Shown: piece by piece, positions 8,915 to 17,677 of the stretch
How positions within the stretch are numbered: position 1 is the first letter of the stretch
How the letters are laid out: each line of letters opens with the position of its first letter
Assembly (NCBI RefSeq): GCF_001426665.1
Contig: NZ_LMEY01000013.1
Location: 1 to 55,389, forward strand
Origin: Rhizobium sp. Root1334
GTDB taxonomy: Bacteria; Pseudomonadota; Alphaproteobacteria; Rhizobiales; Rhizobiaceae
Length of the DNA stretch: 55,389 nt
Direction: 5' to 3'
Notes under the pieces: generated by a model
The model's input: only the letters and a program-made list of their open reading frames with translations
The model's database searches: none
What the model was told of the DNA's origin: nothing
Program-made: the position numbers and the translations under genes

Positions 8915-10369
8915 TCAAGGCGTATCGACTACCCGCCGGCTTGTGCGCCAGTAGGATGCCGGCTCAGACCAGAGTTGCGTCATGCCCACGCGCTCGAAAG
9001 CCAATGCCTGCTCGTGCGCGGCCTCATCGAGGATTTGCGGGATGTCGAGATGCGGAATCTGGCGGCCGCGCATCAGTACCTTGCCGTTGACGATGACGGT
9101 GTCGACATCGGCGGCATTGGCGAAATGGGCGAGCCGGGTAACCGGCATTCCAGGCGGATACATGTGCGCCTTTCGTGCATCCACCAGCACGATATCGGCC
9201 TTCTTGCCTGTCTCCAGCGAACCGAGATCCTTATCCAAACCGAGCGCGCGCGCTGCATCGATGGTCGCCATCTCGAGGGTCTTGCCGGGCGGCATATAGT
9301 CAGGATCGCGGAAGTGACGGCGGTGATAGTGCATGCATTGCGCCATGTGGCGGAACATATCGTAGCCCCGATCCGGCGCGGCGGCGTCCGAGCCGAGGCA
9401 GACCGTAATGCCGGCGTCGATCAGTTCGGGAACGGGGCAGCGGCCATAGATGGACATAATGGCGCTGGGGTTATGGATGATCGACGCACCGGTTTCCTTC
9501 AGTGCCTCGAAATCTTCCGGTGTCAGATCAACGCTGTGACCCAAGAGTGCAAACCGGCTGAGCACGCCAAGGTCGCGCGCAAGTGCGATCGAACCGTCAC
9601 GATGTCCGTCCTGGGTGAAGAGGACATTCTTGCGCTGACGCAAGGCCATGACGGCGTCGCCCATCTCCCGGACGTGGCGTAGGCTTTCTACGTCGCCAAC
9701 ATCCTTGGCGTAATAGACCGGCATTGTCAGCGACACACCGGTCCTCCGTTCGAGTACGTCGTCCCAGCGATCGATAAGGGTCTCGCAAACCTCCAGCTGA
9801 CGTTCGAAGGAAACCGGCGCGTCATGGCTTTGGCCATCGTCACCGAAACGCCGGTAAGTGCGCGGGTAGGGAGGACGGCCGGGGCCGACTGCGAGGATCG
9901 TGCGCAGGCCGGACTCGACCGTTGCGTTGCAATGGGCATCGCCGAAGGCAGGGTCGTCGGTGCGCATGATGTCGGCGCCGCCGCCCAGCAGGGTCATCGC
10001 CGTGGTGACGCCGCCCTGCAGCCGCTCCAGCAACGTCAGGCGAGCTTCGGCGCGCCAGAACGCGGTAGTCGAGCCGCGTGCATAAATTTCCTCGCAGACC
10101 TCGAACCATCGGTCGACATCACCCGAACCCGCTGACCGGACCAGGCCGTGTCCGGCGTGGGAGTGACTGTCGATCAGGCCGGGCATGGCGATCATGCCCG
10201 AGCCATCGATCACCTGCCTTGCGCCTTCCGGTGGCGCTTCGCTGGCCTCGCTTCCCAATCCGGAAATACGATCGCCCTTGACTGCGATCCAGGCGCGGTC
10301 GATGACGCGTCGATCCTCATCGACAGTCACGGCGGTTACGTTTCGCAGCAGGATGTCCGGCTGTTCCAT
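8915..10369 (-). CDS. Amidohydrolase (TRZ/ATZ-like deaminase/hydrolase)
   Basis: The start ATG 10369 (MEQPDILLRNVTAVTVDEDR) is preceded by GAAAGG at good spacing; the open frame runs further upstream only as a shadow of gntR. The 484-residue protein has the composite N- and C-terminal beta-sandwich and TIM barrel of metal-dependent amidohydrolases. Metal-ligand motifs are GLIDSHSHAGHG (about residue 70), VDLTPEDF preceded by LLGHS, and LGSDAAAPDRGYDMFRH. It would hydrolyse or deaminate a cyclic C-N compound, but the exact substrate is not evident. It lies just downstream of a GntR regulator on the same strand. A duplicate of its 3' end lies at 6169-6310. Confidence 0.85.
   Translation of the reverse strand: MEQPDILLRNVTAVTVDEDRRVIDRAWIAVKGDRISGLGSEASEAPPEGARQVIDGSGMIAMPGLIDSHSHAGHGLVRSAGSGDVDRWFEVCEEIYARGSTTAFWRAEARLTLLERLQGGVTTAMTLLGGGADIMRTDDPAFGDAHCNATVESGLRTILAVGPGRPPYPRTYRRFGDDGQSHDAPVSFERQLEVCETLIDRWDDVLERRTGVSLTMPVYYAKDVGDVESLRHVREMGDAVMALRQRKNVLFTQDGHRDGSIALARDLGVLSRFALLGHSVDLTPEDFEALKETGASIIHNPSAIMSIYGRCPVPELIDAGITVCLGSDAAAPDRGYDMFRHMAQCMHYHRRHFRDPDYMPPGKTLEMATIDAARALGLDKDLGSLETGKKADIVLVDARKAHMYPPGMPVTRLAHFANAADVDTVIVNGKVLMRGRQIPHLDIPQILDEAAHEQALAFERVGMTQLWSEPASYWRTSRRVVDTP
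9016..9156. repeat. Direct repeat copy B (partner 6169-6310)
   Basis: This is the 3' coding region of the amidohydrolase; the same bases recur at 6169-6310. As it lies inside an intact gene, it is presumably the source copy. Confidence 0.85.
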
Positions 10370-10403
10370 GGTCTTGCCTTTCAGATGATGGTACGGGCGC
10401 GGA

Positions 10404-11093
10404 TCAAAAACCGAGAATGTCTTCCAGATCCCGGGTGACGACGCGGTCGGTTTCCAGATCGAGCTGGTTTTCGATATGAGCGAGATGGTGATGCATGACG
10501 GCAAGCGCCTGCTTGGCGTCGCGGGCGACGATGCAATCAACGATCGCATTGTGCTCGTCGGGGCCGCAATTGTGGACGTCTTTCTGCTGGTACATCGCCA
10601 TGATCAGCGACGTCCGGGAGATGAGGTCGCGCAAAAGGTCCGTCAGGATTTGTGACTGCGCGAGTTCCGCAATCATCAGATGAAACGCCCCGGAGAGCCG
10701 GATCGCAGAGGCAACATCGGCATTCGCATGCGCGTTGCGTTCTTCCTCGACATGATCGCGAAGCTTGTTGATCCCGGCAGCGTCGATGGTGACGCATAAT
10801 CTTTCGACCAGCCGCTCCTCGATGGTGCGGCGGGCGAAGAAGACGTCGCGCGCCTCTTCGATGGAAGGTTTGGACACAAAGGCTCCCCGGTTAGGAACGA
10901 GCGTAATCAGTCCGTCGCGGGCAAGGTTCTGCAGCACCTGGCGAATGCGCGCCCGGCTTGCGGAGAAGATTTCCGAAAGCTGCTCCTCTTTCAGCCGCGT
11001 ACCGGGGCTGATCTGCCGCTCGGCTATGGCGTTCCACAGCCTCTGGTAAATCTCCTGATCCGTCGCGGGCCGTTTCCCGGCTTCCATATCCAT
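10404..11093 (-). CDS. GntR family transcriptional regulator, FCD (FadR) subfamily
   Basis: The start at ATG 11093 (MDMEAGKRPATDQEIYQRLW) is chosen because GGGAGG lies 8 bases upstream. The longer frame would start at a TTG (11192) inside the palindromic operator, which is unlikely. The 229-residue product has an N-terminal winged helix (LKEEQLSEIFSASRARIRQV) and a C-terminal all-helical FCD ligand domain with the His-rich metal/ligand signatures (ESGAFHLMIAEL-like and HHHLAHIE). It is a paralogue of the regulator at 20571-21311; both share KPSIEEAR and the following helices. It sits divergent to the dipeptide-type ABC operon and upstream of an amidohydrolase, and probably controls both. Confidence 0.87.
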   Translation of the reverse strand: MDMEAGKRPATDQEIYQRLWNAIAERQISPGTRLKEEQLSEIFSASRARIRQVLQNLARDGLITLVPNRGAFVSKPSIEEARDVFFARRTIEERLVERLCVTIDAAGINKLRDHVEEERNAHANADVASAIRLSGAFHLMIAELAQSQILTDLLRDLISRTSLIMAMYQQKDVHNCGPDEHNAIVDCIVARDAKQALAVMHHHLAHIENQLDLETDRVVTRDLEDILGF

Positions 11094-11158
11094 CCAGCAT
11101 CCCTCCCAAGCTGCTACTGAAAATTGTGTCTGCAAGTCATCGACTGAAACACGAACCG

Positions 11159-11191
11159 TGTCAACATTTTTGTCAACAAACATTGTTGACA
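11159..11191. promoter_or_regulatory. Operator cluster TGTCAACA (direct plus inverted copies)
   Basis: A perfect palindrome, TGTCAACA (11171-11178) and TGTTGACA (11184-11191) around a 5-bp centre, is preceded by a third TGTCAACA at 11159-11166 at 12-bp spacing. It lies between the divergent gntR and ABC genes. TTGTCAACAA and TTGTTGACAA fit the TNGTNNACNA pattern of FadR-type operators. It is a likely binding site of the adjacent GntR regulator. A TATTAT element at 11196-11201 could be a -10 box for the rightward operon. Confidence 0.65.
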
Positions 11192-11292
11192 ATTTTATTA
11201 TCGAATGTCAGCAATAAAGGCAGGAGCGATATCCGCCGCCGGAGGAACAGGCGTGACGAGATGACCGCGCTCCGACATTGGGAGGAATTTAC

Positions 11293-12864
11293 ATGAGGAA
11301 GTTGCTGCTCGCCGCATCCACGGCGTTCCTAGTTCAGTTCAGCGCCCCGGCGTTTGCTGCCGAGCATACGCTCCGCTACGCCTCGGCTGGCGATATCTAC
11401 GGGCTTGATCCGCAATCCACCACGGACAGCTTTTCGATCAATTTCCTGATGCACATCTACGAACCGCTGGTGCGCTACAACAGGGAACTGAAGATCGAGC
11501 CGGCTCTGGCTACATCCTGGGAAATCGTCAAGCCGGACGTGATCCGCTACAAGCTTCGCCAGGGCGTCAAATTCCACGACGGCTCGGATTTCACGGCTGA
11601 TGACGTCGTCATGTCGCTGATGCGCGCCACCGACGACAAGTCGCCGATCAAGGGCAACCTGCCGGCACTCAAGTCCGTCGAAAAGATCGATGATTACACT
11701 GTCGAATTGCATCTCAGCGGCCCAACGCCACTGCTTAACAACTATCTGACCAACATCGCGATCTTTGATGCGCAGTGGCTTGAGAAGAACAACGGCGTCA
11801 AGCCGGTCAATGCCGAAGTCGGTGAGGAAGGCTACACGACCACCCATGCCAACGGCACTGGTCCCTTCAAGCTCGAGAGCCGCCGCCCGGATGCGCAGAC
11901 CGTGCTGACTGCCAATGAAGGCTGGTGGGACAAGCCGGAACACAACCTGACGAAGATCGTCCATACGCCGATCAGTTCGGATGCAACCCGTGTCGCGGCA
12001 TTGCTCTCCGGTGAGGTCGATGTCATCACCCCGTCGCCACTGCAGGATGCCAAGCGTATCGCCGGTTCGCCGGGCACCAAGGTGCTGGAATCGCCCGGCC
12101 TGCGCACGATCATGATGAATTTCAACATGCGCGACAAGTTGGCTGACGGCAATGTCGAGGGCAATCCGTTCAAGGATGCCCGCGTTCGCAAGGCCGTCTA
12201 TCTGGCTATCAACATGGACCTGGTGCGCGACAAGATCATGCGCGGCAAATCCCGTAACGCCGGCATGCTGGTTGCTCCGGAAGTGCCGGGCTTTGACGAG
12301 AAGCTCAACCAGCGTTTTCCCTATGACACGGCTGCCGCCAAGGCGCTGCTGGCAGAGGCAGGTTATCCGGATGGCTTCCAGTTCAACATGAACTGCCCCA
12401 ACGATGCCTATGTCAACGACGAGGAAGTCTGCCAGGCAATGACGGCGATGCTGGCTCAGGTCGGCCTTAATGCCAAGCTTGTCACGGAAGGCCGCACGCT
12501 GCACTTCAAGAAGGCGCAGGAAGGCCAGGCGGACATGTTCATGCTCGGCTGGGCGACTTTGCCGATGCTCGACGGCTTCAGCGTGCTTTCCGCCATGTTG
12601 CATTCGCCGGAAGGCAAGCTCGGCACCTGGAACCCGGGCGGCTACAAGAATGCCAAGGTCGATGAACTCACGAAGAAGATCGATGTTGAACTCGACGAGG
12701 CCAAGCGGCGCCAGATGATGGCGGAAGCCTTCGCTATCTCCGAAGAGGAAGTGGCGTGGCTGCCATTGCACCAGCAGCCGCTGTCCTGGGCCGTGCGTGA
12801 CAATGTCGAGGTGGTTCAGACCCCCGACGATCTGCTGCGCCTCTGGTACGCCCGTATCAAGTAG
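11293..12864 (+). CDS. Dipeptide/oligopeptide-type ABC transporter substrate-binding protein (family 5)
   Basis: The start at ATG 11293 follows GGGAGGAATTTAC; the TTG at 11278 in the same frame overlaps that ribosome site and is not likely. The 523-residue protein has a signal peptide cut near APAFA-AEH. The mature part shows family-5 features: GLDPQSTTDSFSINFLMHIYEPL, PALATSWEI, YKLRQGVKFHDGSDFTADDV and a C-terminal LPLHQQP segment. It would capture a peptide or small amide-containing ligand in the periplasm. The gene heads an operon with two permeases and ATPases and lies within a cluster of amidohydrolases, so its ligand may be their substrate (inference). Confidence 0.92.
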   Translation: MRKLLLAASTAFLVQFSAPAFAAEHTLRYASAGDIYGLDPQSTTDSFSINFLMHIYEPLVRYNRELKIEPALATSWEIVKPDVIRYKLRQGVKFHDGSDFTADDVVMSLMRATDDKSPIKGNLPALKSVEKIDDYTVELHLSGPTPLLNNYLTNIAIFDAQWLEKNNGVKPVNAEVGEEGYTTTHANGTGPFKLESRRPDAQTVLTANEGWWDKPEHNLTKIVHTPISSDATRVAALLSGEVDVITPSPLQDAKRIAGSPGTKVLESPGLRTIMMNFNMRDKLADGNVEGNPFKDARVRKAVYLAINMDLVRDKIMRGKSRNAGMLVAPEVPGFDEKLNQRFPYDTAAAKALLAEAGYPDGFQFNMNCPNDAYVNDEEVCQAMTAMLAQVGLNAKLVTEGRTLHFKKAQEGQADMFMLGWATLPMLDGFSVLSAMLHSPEGKLGTWNPGGYKNAKVDELTKKIDVELDEAKRRQMMAEAFAISEEEVAWLPLHQQPLSWAVRDNVEVVQTPDDLLRLWYARIK

Positions 12865-12869
12865 TCGAA

Positions 12870-12902
12870 CGGGTCTCCGCTTGTAACTCAGGCGGGGACC
12901 CG
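12870..12902 (+). terminator. Stem-loop between binding protein and permease genes
   Basis: CGGGTCTCCGC (12870-12880) and GCGGGGACCCG (12892-12902) form an 11-bp stem with one G-T pair. There is no T-tract. Such hairpins after periplasmic binding protein genes often stabilise the upstream message or attenuate the downstream one. Confidence 0.5.
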
Positions 12903-12961
12903 TCCACGACTGGCCGGGCCGCGCAGACGCGGCGCCGAGTGATCCCAAGGGAGTTGGGTCG

Positions 12962-13954
12962 ATGTTTGTATTCCTCGTTCGCCGTCTTTTTCAGGCCGTG
13001 ATGGTCATGCTCGCCGTGGCGTTCATTGCCTTCCTGATGTTTCGCTACCTGGGCGATCCCGTCAACAATATCGTGTCGCAGGATGCCACTCAGGAACAGC
13101 GCGAAGAAGTGCGCCAGCGGCTGCATCTGGATGATCCGATGATCATGCAGTACGGACGGTTCGTCGCCAATGCAGCCCAGGGCGACTTCGGCATGTCCTA
13201 CCGCAACAGCCGTCCCGTGAGCGCTTTGCTTGCCGAACGCCTGCCGGCAACGGCCGAACTGGTGCTGGTGGCAGCGCTCCTGTCGCTGGTTCTTGGTATT
13301 CCGCTTGGTATCTACACCGCGCTGAAGCCGCGCGGGATCCTCAGTCAAGGGTTGCAGATCCTGTCCCTGATCGGGATCTCGCTACCGACATTCGTCACCG
13401 GTATTCTGTTGATCCTGATCTTTTCCGTTTGGCTCGGCTGGCTGCCATCGTTCGGCCGCGGCGAGGTCATCGACATCGGCTGGTGGTCTACCGGTTTCCT
13501 GACACTCAGCGGTATCAAGGCGCTGATCCTGCCGTCCTTTATGCTCTGTCTGTTCCAGCTGACGCTGATCATGCGGCTGGTGCGGGCCGAGATGATGGAA
13601 GTGCTGCGCGCCGACTATATCAAGTTTGCCAAGGCGCGCGGACTGCGCAACAAGACGATCCATTTCCGCCATGCGCTGAAGAACACCCTCATACCCGTGG
13701 TCACCATCTTCGGGCTCCAGCTCGGCGGCCTCATTGCCTTTGCTATCATCACCGAAACGGTCTTCCAGTGGCCGGGCATGGGCGCGCTGTTCATCCAGGC
13801 AGTCAACTTTACCGACGTGCCGGTGATGGCGGCATATCTCGTCATGGTCTCGCTGATCTTCGTCATCATCAATACCAGCGTCGATCTTCTCTACAACGTC
13901 ATTGACCCACGCCTCCGCGCCGACCCGACCAGGGCGAGCGGACGTGGCGCCTGA
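12962..13954 (+). CDS. Dipeptide-type ABC transporter permease 1 (DppB-like)
   Basis: The 330-residue inner-membrane protein has six predicted helices. The N-terminal motif MFVFLVRRLFQAVMVMLAVA and the GDFGMSYRNSRPVSALLAER segment are typical of DppB/OppB. An EAA-like loop (DYIKFAKARGLRNKTIHFRH) contacts the ATPase, and TETVFQWPGMGALF is near the C-terminus. It forms the channel with the next permease. A ribosome site (AAGGGAG) precedes the ATG. Confidence 0.92.
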   Translation: MFVFLVRRLFQAVMVMLAVAFIAFLMFRYLGDPVNNIVSQDATQEQREEVRQRLHLDDPMIMQYGRFVANAAQGDFGMSYRNSRPVSALLAERLPATAELVLVAALLSLVLGIPLGIYTALKPRGILSQGLQILSLIGISLPTFVTGILLILIFSVWLGWLPSFGRGEVIDIGWWSTGFLTLSGIKALILPSFMLCLFQLTLIMRLVRAEMMEVLRADYIKFAKARGLRNKTIHFRHALKNTLIPVVTIFGLQLGGLIAFAIITETVFQWPGMGALFIQAVNFTDVPVMAAYLVMVSLIFVIINTSVDLLYNVIDPRLRADPTRASGRGA

Positions 13955-13967
13955 AGGAGACATGGCC

Positions 13968-14897
13968 ATGAGTGACACATCCTTCACCGGGCGGCTGCGC
14001 AGCTTTGCCGACAGCGACCTGTTCTATAGTTTCCGCCGCTCCAAGACGACGGTAATCGCCTCGATCGCGCTGGCATTGCTGGTTTTCTTGGCAGTCTTTG
14101 CGCCTGTGATTTCGCCCCATAACCCCTTCGATATCGCCGGGTTGAATCTGCTCGACAGCGAACTGCCACCATCCTGGCAGGAAGGCGGCAATCCCGCCTA
14201 CCTGCTTGGGACGGATACGCAGGCACGCGATGTCTTGTCTTCTCTGCTTTACGGCTTGCGTATCTCACTGCTGGTCGGTTTCGCCAGCGTGATCCTGGCG
14301 GCCGTCCTCGGCGTGTTCCTCGGTCTTGTCGGCGGTTTCGTCGGCGGCATTGCCGATGCGATCATCATGCGCATCGCCGATGTGCTGTTGAGCTTCCCGG
14401 CGATCCTCGTCGCTCTCCTCATCAACGGTGTCATGCGTGGCATCCTCCCGGCCAACCAGCAGGATAGCGCGGCAATTGTCGTTCTCGTTCTGTCGATCGG
14501 ATTGACGAACTGGGTGCAGTACGCGCGCACGGTGCGCGGTTCGACACTCGTCGAGCGCCAGCGGGAATATGTTCAGGCGGCTCGTACCATTGGTGTCGGC
14601 CCGCTGCGGATCATGCTCACCCATATCATGCCCAATGTGCTTGGCCCGGTTCTGGTACTGGCCACCATCAACCTCGGCATGGCGGTGCTCACGGAGGCGA
14701 CGCTGTCGTTCCTCGGCGTCGGCATGCCAGCGACCCAGCCGTCACTCGGCACCCTGATCCGCGTCGGCAACGAATATCTGTTCTCGGGCATCTGGTGGGT
14801 GGTGATCTTTCCGTCGGCGACGCTCGCCGTACTCGTGCTTGCGGTCAACCTGATCGGTGACTGGCTGCGCGATGCGCTCAATCCGAAACTGAGGTGA
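13968..14897 (+). CDS. Dipeptide-type ABC transporter permease 2 (DppC-like)
   Basis: Two in-frame ATGs follow AGGAG: 13962 (2 bases away) and 13968 (8 bases away). The latter is preferred by spacing, giving 309 residues. The protein has the DppC/OppC pattern: an N-terminal helix, then HNPFDIAGLNLLDSELPPSW, LLGTDTQARDVLSSLLYGLR, six helices and an EAA loop (YVQAARTIGVGPLRIMLTHI). GMPATQPSLGTLI and INLIGDWLRDALNPKLR-like endings are conserved in the family. It pairs with the upstream permease. Confidence 0.92.
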   Translation: MSDTSFTGRLRSFADSDLFYSFRRSKTTVIASIALALLVFLAVFAPVISPHNPFDIAGLNLLDSELPPSWQEGGNPAYLLGTDTQARDVLSSLLYGLRISLLVGFASVILAAVLGVFLGLVGGFVGGIADAIIMRIADVLLSFPAILVALLINGVMRGILPANQQDSAAIVVLVLSIGLTNWVQYARTVRGSTLVERQREYVQAARTIGVGPLRIMLTHIMPNVLGPVLVLATINLGMAVLTEATLSFLGVGMPATQPSLGTLIRVGNEYLFSGIWWVVIFPSATLAVLVLAVNLIGDWLRDALNPKLR

Positions 14898-14901
14898 TCC
14901 C

Positions 14902-16944
14902 ATGGCTCTGCTTGAAGTCGAAAATCTCAAGGTCGAATTCCCCACGCGCAAGGGTGTCCTGACCGCCGTCGACAGCGTCTCCTTCTCTGTCGAACAGGGA
15001 GAAATCCTCGGTGTGGTCGGCGAGTCGGGTGCTGGAAAGTCGATGACCGGCGCTGCTGTCATCGGCCTGCTCGAGCCACCCGGCCGGATCGGCGGCGGCC
15101 AGATCCGCCTCGACGGCAAACGCATCGACAATCTGCCGCCAAGCGAGATGCGCAAGGTTCGCGGGCGCCATATCGGTGCGATCTTTCAGGATCCGCTGAC
15201 CAGCCTCAACCCGCTGTTTACTGTTGGCGAGCAGTTGGTCGAAACCATCCGGACGCACCTGCCGATGTCTGCGGCCGATGCACGCAAACGTGCCATCGAG
15301 TGGTTGGCGGAAGTGGGGATTCCAGCTCCCGACAAGCGCTTCGACCAGTATCCGCATCAGTTCTCCGGCGGCATGCGCCAGCGCGTCGTCATTGCGCTTG
15401 CGCTTTGTGCCGAGCCGCGTCTGATCATCGCCGATGAGCCGACGACCGCGCTTGACGTTTCGGTTCAGGCGCAGATCATTGCGCTGTTGAAGCGCGTCTG
15501 CCGCGAGCGCAATGCGGCGGTGATCCTGGTGACCCACGACATGGGCGTGATTGCCGAAACGGCAGATCGCGTTGCCGTGATGTATGCCGGGCGTCTGGCC
15601 GAAATCGGGCCGGTTGCGCAGGTACTGCAAAAGCCGAGCCATCCGTATACAGCGGGTTTGATGGGCTCGATCCCGCGTATCGGGCCACGGCCGGACCGGC
15701 TGATCCAGATCGAAGGGTCGATGCCGCGCCTGACCGATATTCCGAAAGGCTGCGCCTTCAATCCGCGCTGTCCGAAGGTTTTTGCCAATTGTCATCATAA
15801 TCCGGCCCGAACTGCGGCAGATCGCCGATGGTGCGGCCGCCTGTCTGCTCTACGAAGGGGTGACGCAATGAACGCCATGCCGACAAGTTTGAAAACCGCA
15901 GACAATCGCACTCTTTTGTCCGTGAAGGGGCTGAAGAAGCATTTCGCGATGACAAAGCCCTTTCTCAACCGGCTCATCGAGAAGGAGGAGCCGCAGTCGG
16001 TAAAAGCCGTAGACGGCCTTGATCTCGACATTCCCCGAGGCCAAACGCTGAGCCTTGTCGGCGAATCCGGCTGCGGCAAGTCGACGGTGGCGCGGTTGAT
16101 CATGGGGCTCTCCACGCCCTCTGGCGGCAACATCACGTTCGATGGCATCGATATTTCCCGCGCGCCTGCCGGGAGCCCTGCTGCCGTTCGCCAGCGCATG
16201 CAGATGATCTTTCAGGACCCGTATGCCAGCCTCAACCCGCGCTGGCGGGTTCGCGACATCATTGCCGAGCCGCTACGCACCTATGGTCTGAGTGGCTCCC
16301 GCGAGGAGGAACGTCGCGAAGTTGATCGCCTGCTTGAATTCGTCGGCCTGAATGCCAAGGATGGCGACAAGTTCCCGCACGAATTCTCCGGCGGCCAGCG
16401 CCAGCGTATTTCAATCGCCCGCGCCATCTCGACCAAGCCGGAGTTCCTGGTCTGCGACGAGCCGACATCAGCGCTCGACGTTTCGGTCCAGGCGCAGATC
16501 CTCAATCTGATGCGCGAGATGCAGCGCGAACTGGGGCTTACCTATCTGTTCATCAGTCACGATCTGGCTGTCGTCAACTTCATGTCGGATTGGATCGGCG
16601 TCATGTATCTTGGCCGTCTGGTCGAGGTTGCACCCGCAGCGGAACTCTTCAATAATCCGCAGCATCCGTATACGCGGCTGCTGCTCGACACGATCCCTGA
16701 TCTTGGCATGTCAAAACGTGACCGGACCCCGGCTGCCGGCGAGGTGCCCAATCCGATCAGTCCGCCGCCGGGTTGCCATTTCAACCCGCGCTGCCCGCTT
16801 GCCAACGACCGTTGCCGCAGCGAAGCTCCGGTGCTTCGGGCCTATGCAAACGGTGGGCGTGTATCCTGTCATGCGGCCGAAGAGGGACGCGGACCTGCCA
16901 TCGTTCCGGCAGGCATGGAACACTCCACGCAGACAGCACCTTGA
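14902..16944 (+). CDS. Fused dipeptide-type ABC ATPases (DppD-DppF), fusion caused by an apparent frameshift
   Basis: The 680-residue product contains two complete ATPases. The first (1 to about 300) has Walker A GESGAGKS (40-47), FSGGMRQRV and LIIADEPTTALD. The second (from about 323) has GESGCGKST near 388, FSGGQRQRI and [11 protein letters not shown]. Both have the oligopeptide-type C-terminal tail with CxFNPRCP motifs. The join is suspect: after NPRCPKVFANC the present frame reads an unrelated sequence to MNAMP at 323. The +1 frame from about 15800 reads RPELRQIADGAAACLLYEG and VTQ and stops at TGA 15869-15871, forming an ATGA overlap with the second start. A single extra base near 15790-15803 therefore seems to have fused dppD to dppF. 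Both nucleotide-binding sites remain intact. Confidence 0.85.
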   Translation: MALLEVENLKVEFPTRKGVLTAVDSVSFSVEQGEILGVVGESGAGKSMTGAAVIGLLEPPGRIGGGQIRLDGKRIDNLPPSEMRKVRGRHIGAIFQDPLTSLNPLFTVGEQLVETIRTHLPMSAADARKRAIEWLAEVGIPAPDKRFDQYPHQFSGGMRQRVVIALALCAEPRLIIADEPTTALDVSVQAQIIALLKRVCRERNAAVILVTHDMGVIAETADRVAVMYAGRLAEIGPVAQVLQKPSHPYTAGLMGSIPRIGPRPDRLIQIEGSMPRLTDIPKGCAFNPRCPKVFANCHHNPARTAADRRWCGRLSALRRGDAMNAMPTSLKTADNRTLLSVKGLKKHFAMTKPFLNRLIEKEEPQSVKAVDGLDLDIPRGQTLSLVGESGCGKSTVARLIMGLSTPSGGNITFDGIDISRAPAGSPAAVRQRMQMIFQDPYASLNPRWRVRDIIAEPLRTYGLSGSREEERREVDRLLEFVGLNAKDGDKFPHEFSGGQRQRISIARAISTKPEFLVCDEPTSALDVSVQAQILNLMREMQRELGLTYLFISHDLAVVNFMSDWIGVMYLGRLVEVAPAAELFNNPQHPYTRLLLDTIPDLGMSKRDRTPAAGEVPNPISPPPGCHFNPRCPLANDRCRSEAPVLRAYANGGRVSCHAAEEGRGPAIVPAGMEHSTQTAP

Positions 16945-16950
16945 GAGGGT

Positions 16951-17616
16951 ATGATGGATTTCGATTTTACCGAATTGCCTGAGAAGGATCGCTACCGGCT
17001 GCTATGCAGCTTCGTCGGCCCGCGTCCCATCGCGCTGGTGACCACCATTGATGAACACGGCTGCAATAATGCCGCGCCGATGAGCTTTTTCAACGTCTTC
17101 TCGCACGAGCCGCCCTTGCTGATCCTTGGTATGCAGACCCGCCCCGATGGAACGGCCAAGGATACGGTCGCCAACATCCGGCGCTCGGGCGAGTTCGTCG
17201 TCCACATGGTCGATATGTCGATTGCCGAGGAAATGATCGTGACCGGCATCAATTTTCCGAGCGACGTTGATGAGATCGAGTTTGCCGGACTGACCAGCGT
17301 GCCGTCTGTCAAACTGGCGGCCCCCCGTATCGAGGAAGCCCCTTGCGCGATGGAGTGCCGGGTGTCGCAAATCCTCGATTATGGACGCCGAACCATCGTC
17401 ATCGGCGAAGTCGTGCAGATGTATGTGCGCGACGAATGCCTCGATGAACGCGGCCACTATGTCCGCCCGGAGGTCTATCAGCCGATCGCCCGTCTGCATG
17501 CCGACAACTATATCGTTGCCGACAATCAGTTCGTGCTCAAACGCCCGGCCGAGCTCTTACATCACGAGGAAGCTGCCGGTTACGGCGAGCCAAAGCCGGA
17601 AAAGGCAAACGCCTGA
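16951..17616 (+). CDS. Flavin reductase-like FMN-binding split-barrel protein (DIM6/NTAB family)
   Basis: The 221-residue protein matches the flavin-reductase-like domain: FVGPRPIALVTTIDEHGCNN, AAPMSFFNVFSHEPPLLILG, a nucleotide-facing KDTVANIRRSGEFVVHMVD, and a C-terminal segment with the family's YVRPEVYQPIARL. Members bind FMN and reduce it with NAD(P)H for a partner oxygenase, or act as flavoredoxins. No oxygenase is encoded nearby. It follows the ABC operon by 7 bases and precedes two amidohydrolases, so it is probably co-transcribed. GAGAGGG precedes the ATG at 16951; ATG 16954 is also possible. Confidence 0.85.
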   Translation: MMDFDFTELPEKDRYRLLCSFVGPRPIALVTTIDEHGCNNAAPMSFFNVFSHEPPLLILGMQTRPDGTAKDTVANIRRSGEFVVHMVDMSIAEEMIVTGINFPSDVDEIEFAGLTSVPSVKLAAPRIEEAPCAMECRVSQILDYGRRTIVIGEVVQMYVRDECLDERGHYVRPEVYQPIARLHADNYIVADNQFVLKRPAELLHHEEAAGYGEPKPEKANA

Positions 17617-17677
17617 AAAATCGCGCCGGACGCCCGGCTCCGGCATGACGTAGGTGAAACAGACGAGCGGTGCAGAC

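Noticed and set aside
11094..11192. N-terminal extension of the GntR regulator from a TTG
   Set aside because: It would begin inside the palindromic operator, and the shorter ATG has a strong ribosome site.
11329..12948. 539-residue minus-strand frame over the peptide-binding gene
   Set aside because: It is an antisense shadow of a well supported family-5 binding protein and has no recognisable domain.
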